The translations under genes were made by a program, and so were the position numbers. Positions 62,694 through 64,000 of a stretch of DNA of 64,000 bases are shown one piece after another. The notes beneath the pieces are model-generated. The model saw nothing but the letters and a program-made list of their open reading frames with translations. It was not told the origin of the DNA and did no database searches. This DNA comes from Hofstenia miamia. Taxonomy: Eukaryota > Xenacoelomorpha > Acoela > Hofsteniidae. Where the stretch lies: the NCBI GenBank assembly GCA_900660155.1, contig CABFPE010000279.1:416094-480093 (forward strand). Direction: 5' to 3'. Each line of letters begins with the position of its first letter. The stretch's first letter is position 1.

Positions 62694-63619
62694 CTTTAAC
62701 GTAGTTTATTAAAGAACTTTTAACTAAAGCTAAAAATTGGGTTTCCTTTATATTTCTGTTCACCCAAGAGTCCTAGAGTAAAGGTAGACATTGATTGGTA
62801 CTCCCCAATTCTCCATTTTGGTAGCTAAAATAGTAGAATAGAATTGATACTAAAAAACCAATTTTATACTACTAATTTAAATATAAATAAACATGTAAAC
62901 TTATATTCAATTTTTTTAATCACAAAACGCATATTTAAATGTGCAGTGAGTAGAGAAGATCTTAAACTTACACCATAAGTGATTTCGGTAATTTGCAAAC
63001 GCATTGAGATGTCCAGAATCAAAATAATACAGCAATAATAAAACGTTTCAGAACGTTTTTAAGCACTTAAAGATAAATTTTAAATAAAGCTCCAACAAAA
63101 TTTTTTTGCCATGTCCTTTAGATTTATTCTCGTGTTTTACCCTTTTTAATATTCCTTTACACGTAACCAGTTATACTAGTAACAATGATACTCGTAGCCG
63201 CCCTATCAGCTGGTAAACAATCCATGGCCCTTGTCTAGACTCAGACTGCGCGTTGGGGTAGCTGTCCGACGGCCCTTTGGCTATGCCGTTGGAAAGAGGG
63301 CAGTTGCAACCTAAAATCAATTTTTCAAAATAAACCTCCCTAAATTGGATAATTAAGCCAATAAAATTGCCTTATTTAGTCAAAGTGCTGTACAATAAAT
63401 GTAACTTGCCCCCCCCCTAGCCAAAACACTTTCCACACCGCAGACATGCTTTATACTAACACAGACAAACTGTTATATAATTAGTTCCTTCACCAACTTT
63501 TTACGATTCTTTCATATATGTTTTGAAAAATATCCAAAAATGTGGCAAATATTTTTAAACACATTGCTAAGCGTAAATATAGTAACATTTCAGCATTATA
63601 TACTAGCCATATCCATTAT
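62694..63619. other. non-coding stretch with a GC-rich island at 63185-63310
   Basis: The island (for example GGGGTAGCTGTCCGACGGCC) stands out from the AT-rich surroundings but gives no tRNA fold or coding frame I can support. It is probably a piece of an old repeat. Confidence 0.4.
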
Positions 63620-64000
63620 TGATTTGATTCTCTGCTTTAATTGGCGAATTGATGTTGCTTCCCAACCATTTTTGTGTACCTCAGATTTGAGGTTTGACCA
63701 AAAATTTTCTACTTAGACATCATTGTGGAGGGTTAGCACTTCAAACCACAAAAGGCACACCAAGAGATGAAATAAGATCGGTTGTTAATTTGTCATAGTG
63801 AGCGGTTGCAAGGTCAGGCCAAAACATGATAGAACTTTTATCTGGATAGTAATTGGTGATAAAATTTATCAATCTTGTACGGATGCATTCTTCACGATAA
63901 TCTGACCGGTGATACTGTTTGAGCGTTACATAAAAAAAGTACTGATTCCATCAGCACTTATGCACACATACTAACAGCCAAGTTGGAAATTTTTTCATTG
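63620..64000 (-). pseudogene. Tc1/mariner-superfamily transposase fossil, cut by the window end
   Basis: The minus strand reads QYHRSDYREECIRTRLINFI, TNYYPDKSSIMFWPDLATAH, YDKLTTDLISSLGVPFVV, stop, SANPPQ, stop, CLSRKFLVKPQI, stop, then GTQKWLGSNINSPIKAENQI. The block FWPDLAxxHY, about 25 residues, then ANPPxC and the expected R-P-I-E-x-F-W segment is a well-known catalytic stretch in a Tc1/mariner-type subgroup distinct from the intact element at 20153 (which has LQQDGATPHTS and PSSADLSPIE). The aspartate of WPDLA remains, but the segment that should hold the third acidic residue is degraded. There are at least three stops. The 5' part continues beyond the window. Confidence 0.7.

Noticed and set aside
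63185-63310. GC-rich island as a tRNA or other RNA gene
   Set aside because: No cloverleaf or conserved T-loop could be found by reading either strand.

Overview
This is an AT-rich, intron- and repeat-dominated window from an animal nuclear genome. The evidence is the many (TA)n microsatellites, the non-LTR retrotransposons and Tc1/mariner and piggyBac DNA transposons, and short candidate exons with GT/AG borders in otherwise non-coding DNA. There are no operons, rRNA genes or convincing tRNAs. The species cannot be read from the sequence. A transposon-like protein family seen here is, from memory, common in arthropods and cnidarians, so an invertebrate is most likely.

Layout. At 2501-3010 (-) is a transposase-like C-terminal fragment. 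At 3012-8162 is a near-perfect tandem array, about 39 copies of a 131-bp unit. The unit is a piece of the coding sequence of a transposon-like gene whose remaining part lies at 8163-8640 (-). At 10480-11470 is an unidentified GC-richer segment scrambled by two assembly joins. At 12734-17330 are two same-orientation LINE retrotransposons (-), the second inserted in the endonuclease region of the first. At 17490-18140 are decayed transposon remnants. At 19962-21250 is a complete, intact-looking Tc1/mariner element with perfect 23-bp inverted ends and a DD34E transposase, the best-preserved gene in the window. At 21541-22010 is a third LINE tail with a related 3' end. At 23561-23996 (-) is a proline-rich candidate first exon. 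At 26830-27270 (+) is a decayed LINE reverse transcriptase. At 46780-47300 (-) and 47575-47790 (+) are piggyBac and Tc1-like fossils. At 56833-56876 is a perfect 44-bp palindrome between 7-bp direct repeats. At 60018-62693 are related inverted-repeat ends with a repeated GTCGCTATGTAC motif. At 63620-64000 (-) is another Tc1/mariner-superfamily fossil. Possible host exons of unknown identity lie at 35438-35634, 43859-44061 and 54434-54622 (+) and at 56906-57090 (-).

Assembly quality matters here. Five of the internal N positions or N runs sit beside long repeated flanks, which is what un-collapsed contig overlaps or wrong gap filling would look like. Several apparent duplications, and perhaps the copy number of the 131-bp array, are therefore suspect. 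Apart from the Tc1/mariner element, nothing here is a complete gene. Most of the 64 kb reads as intron or intergenic DNA.
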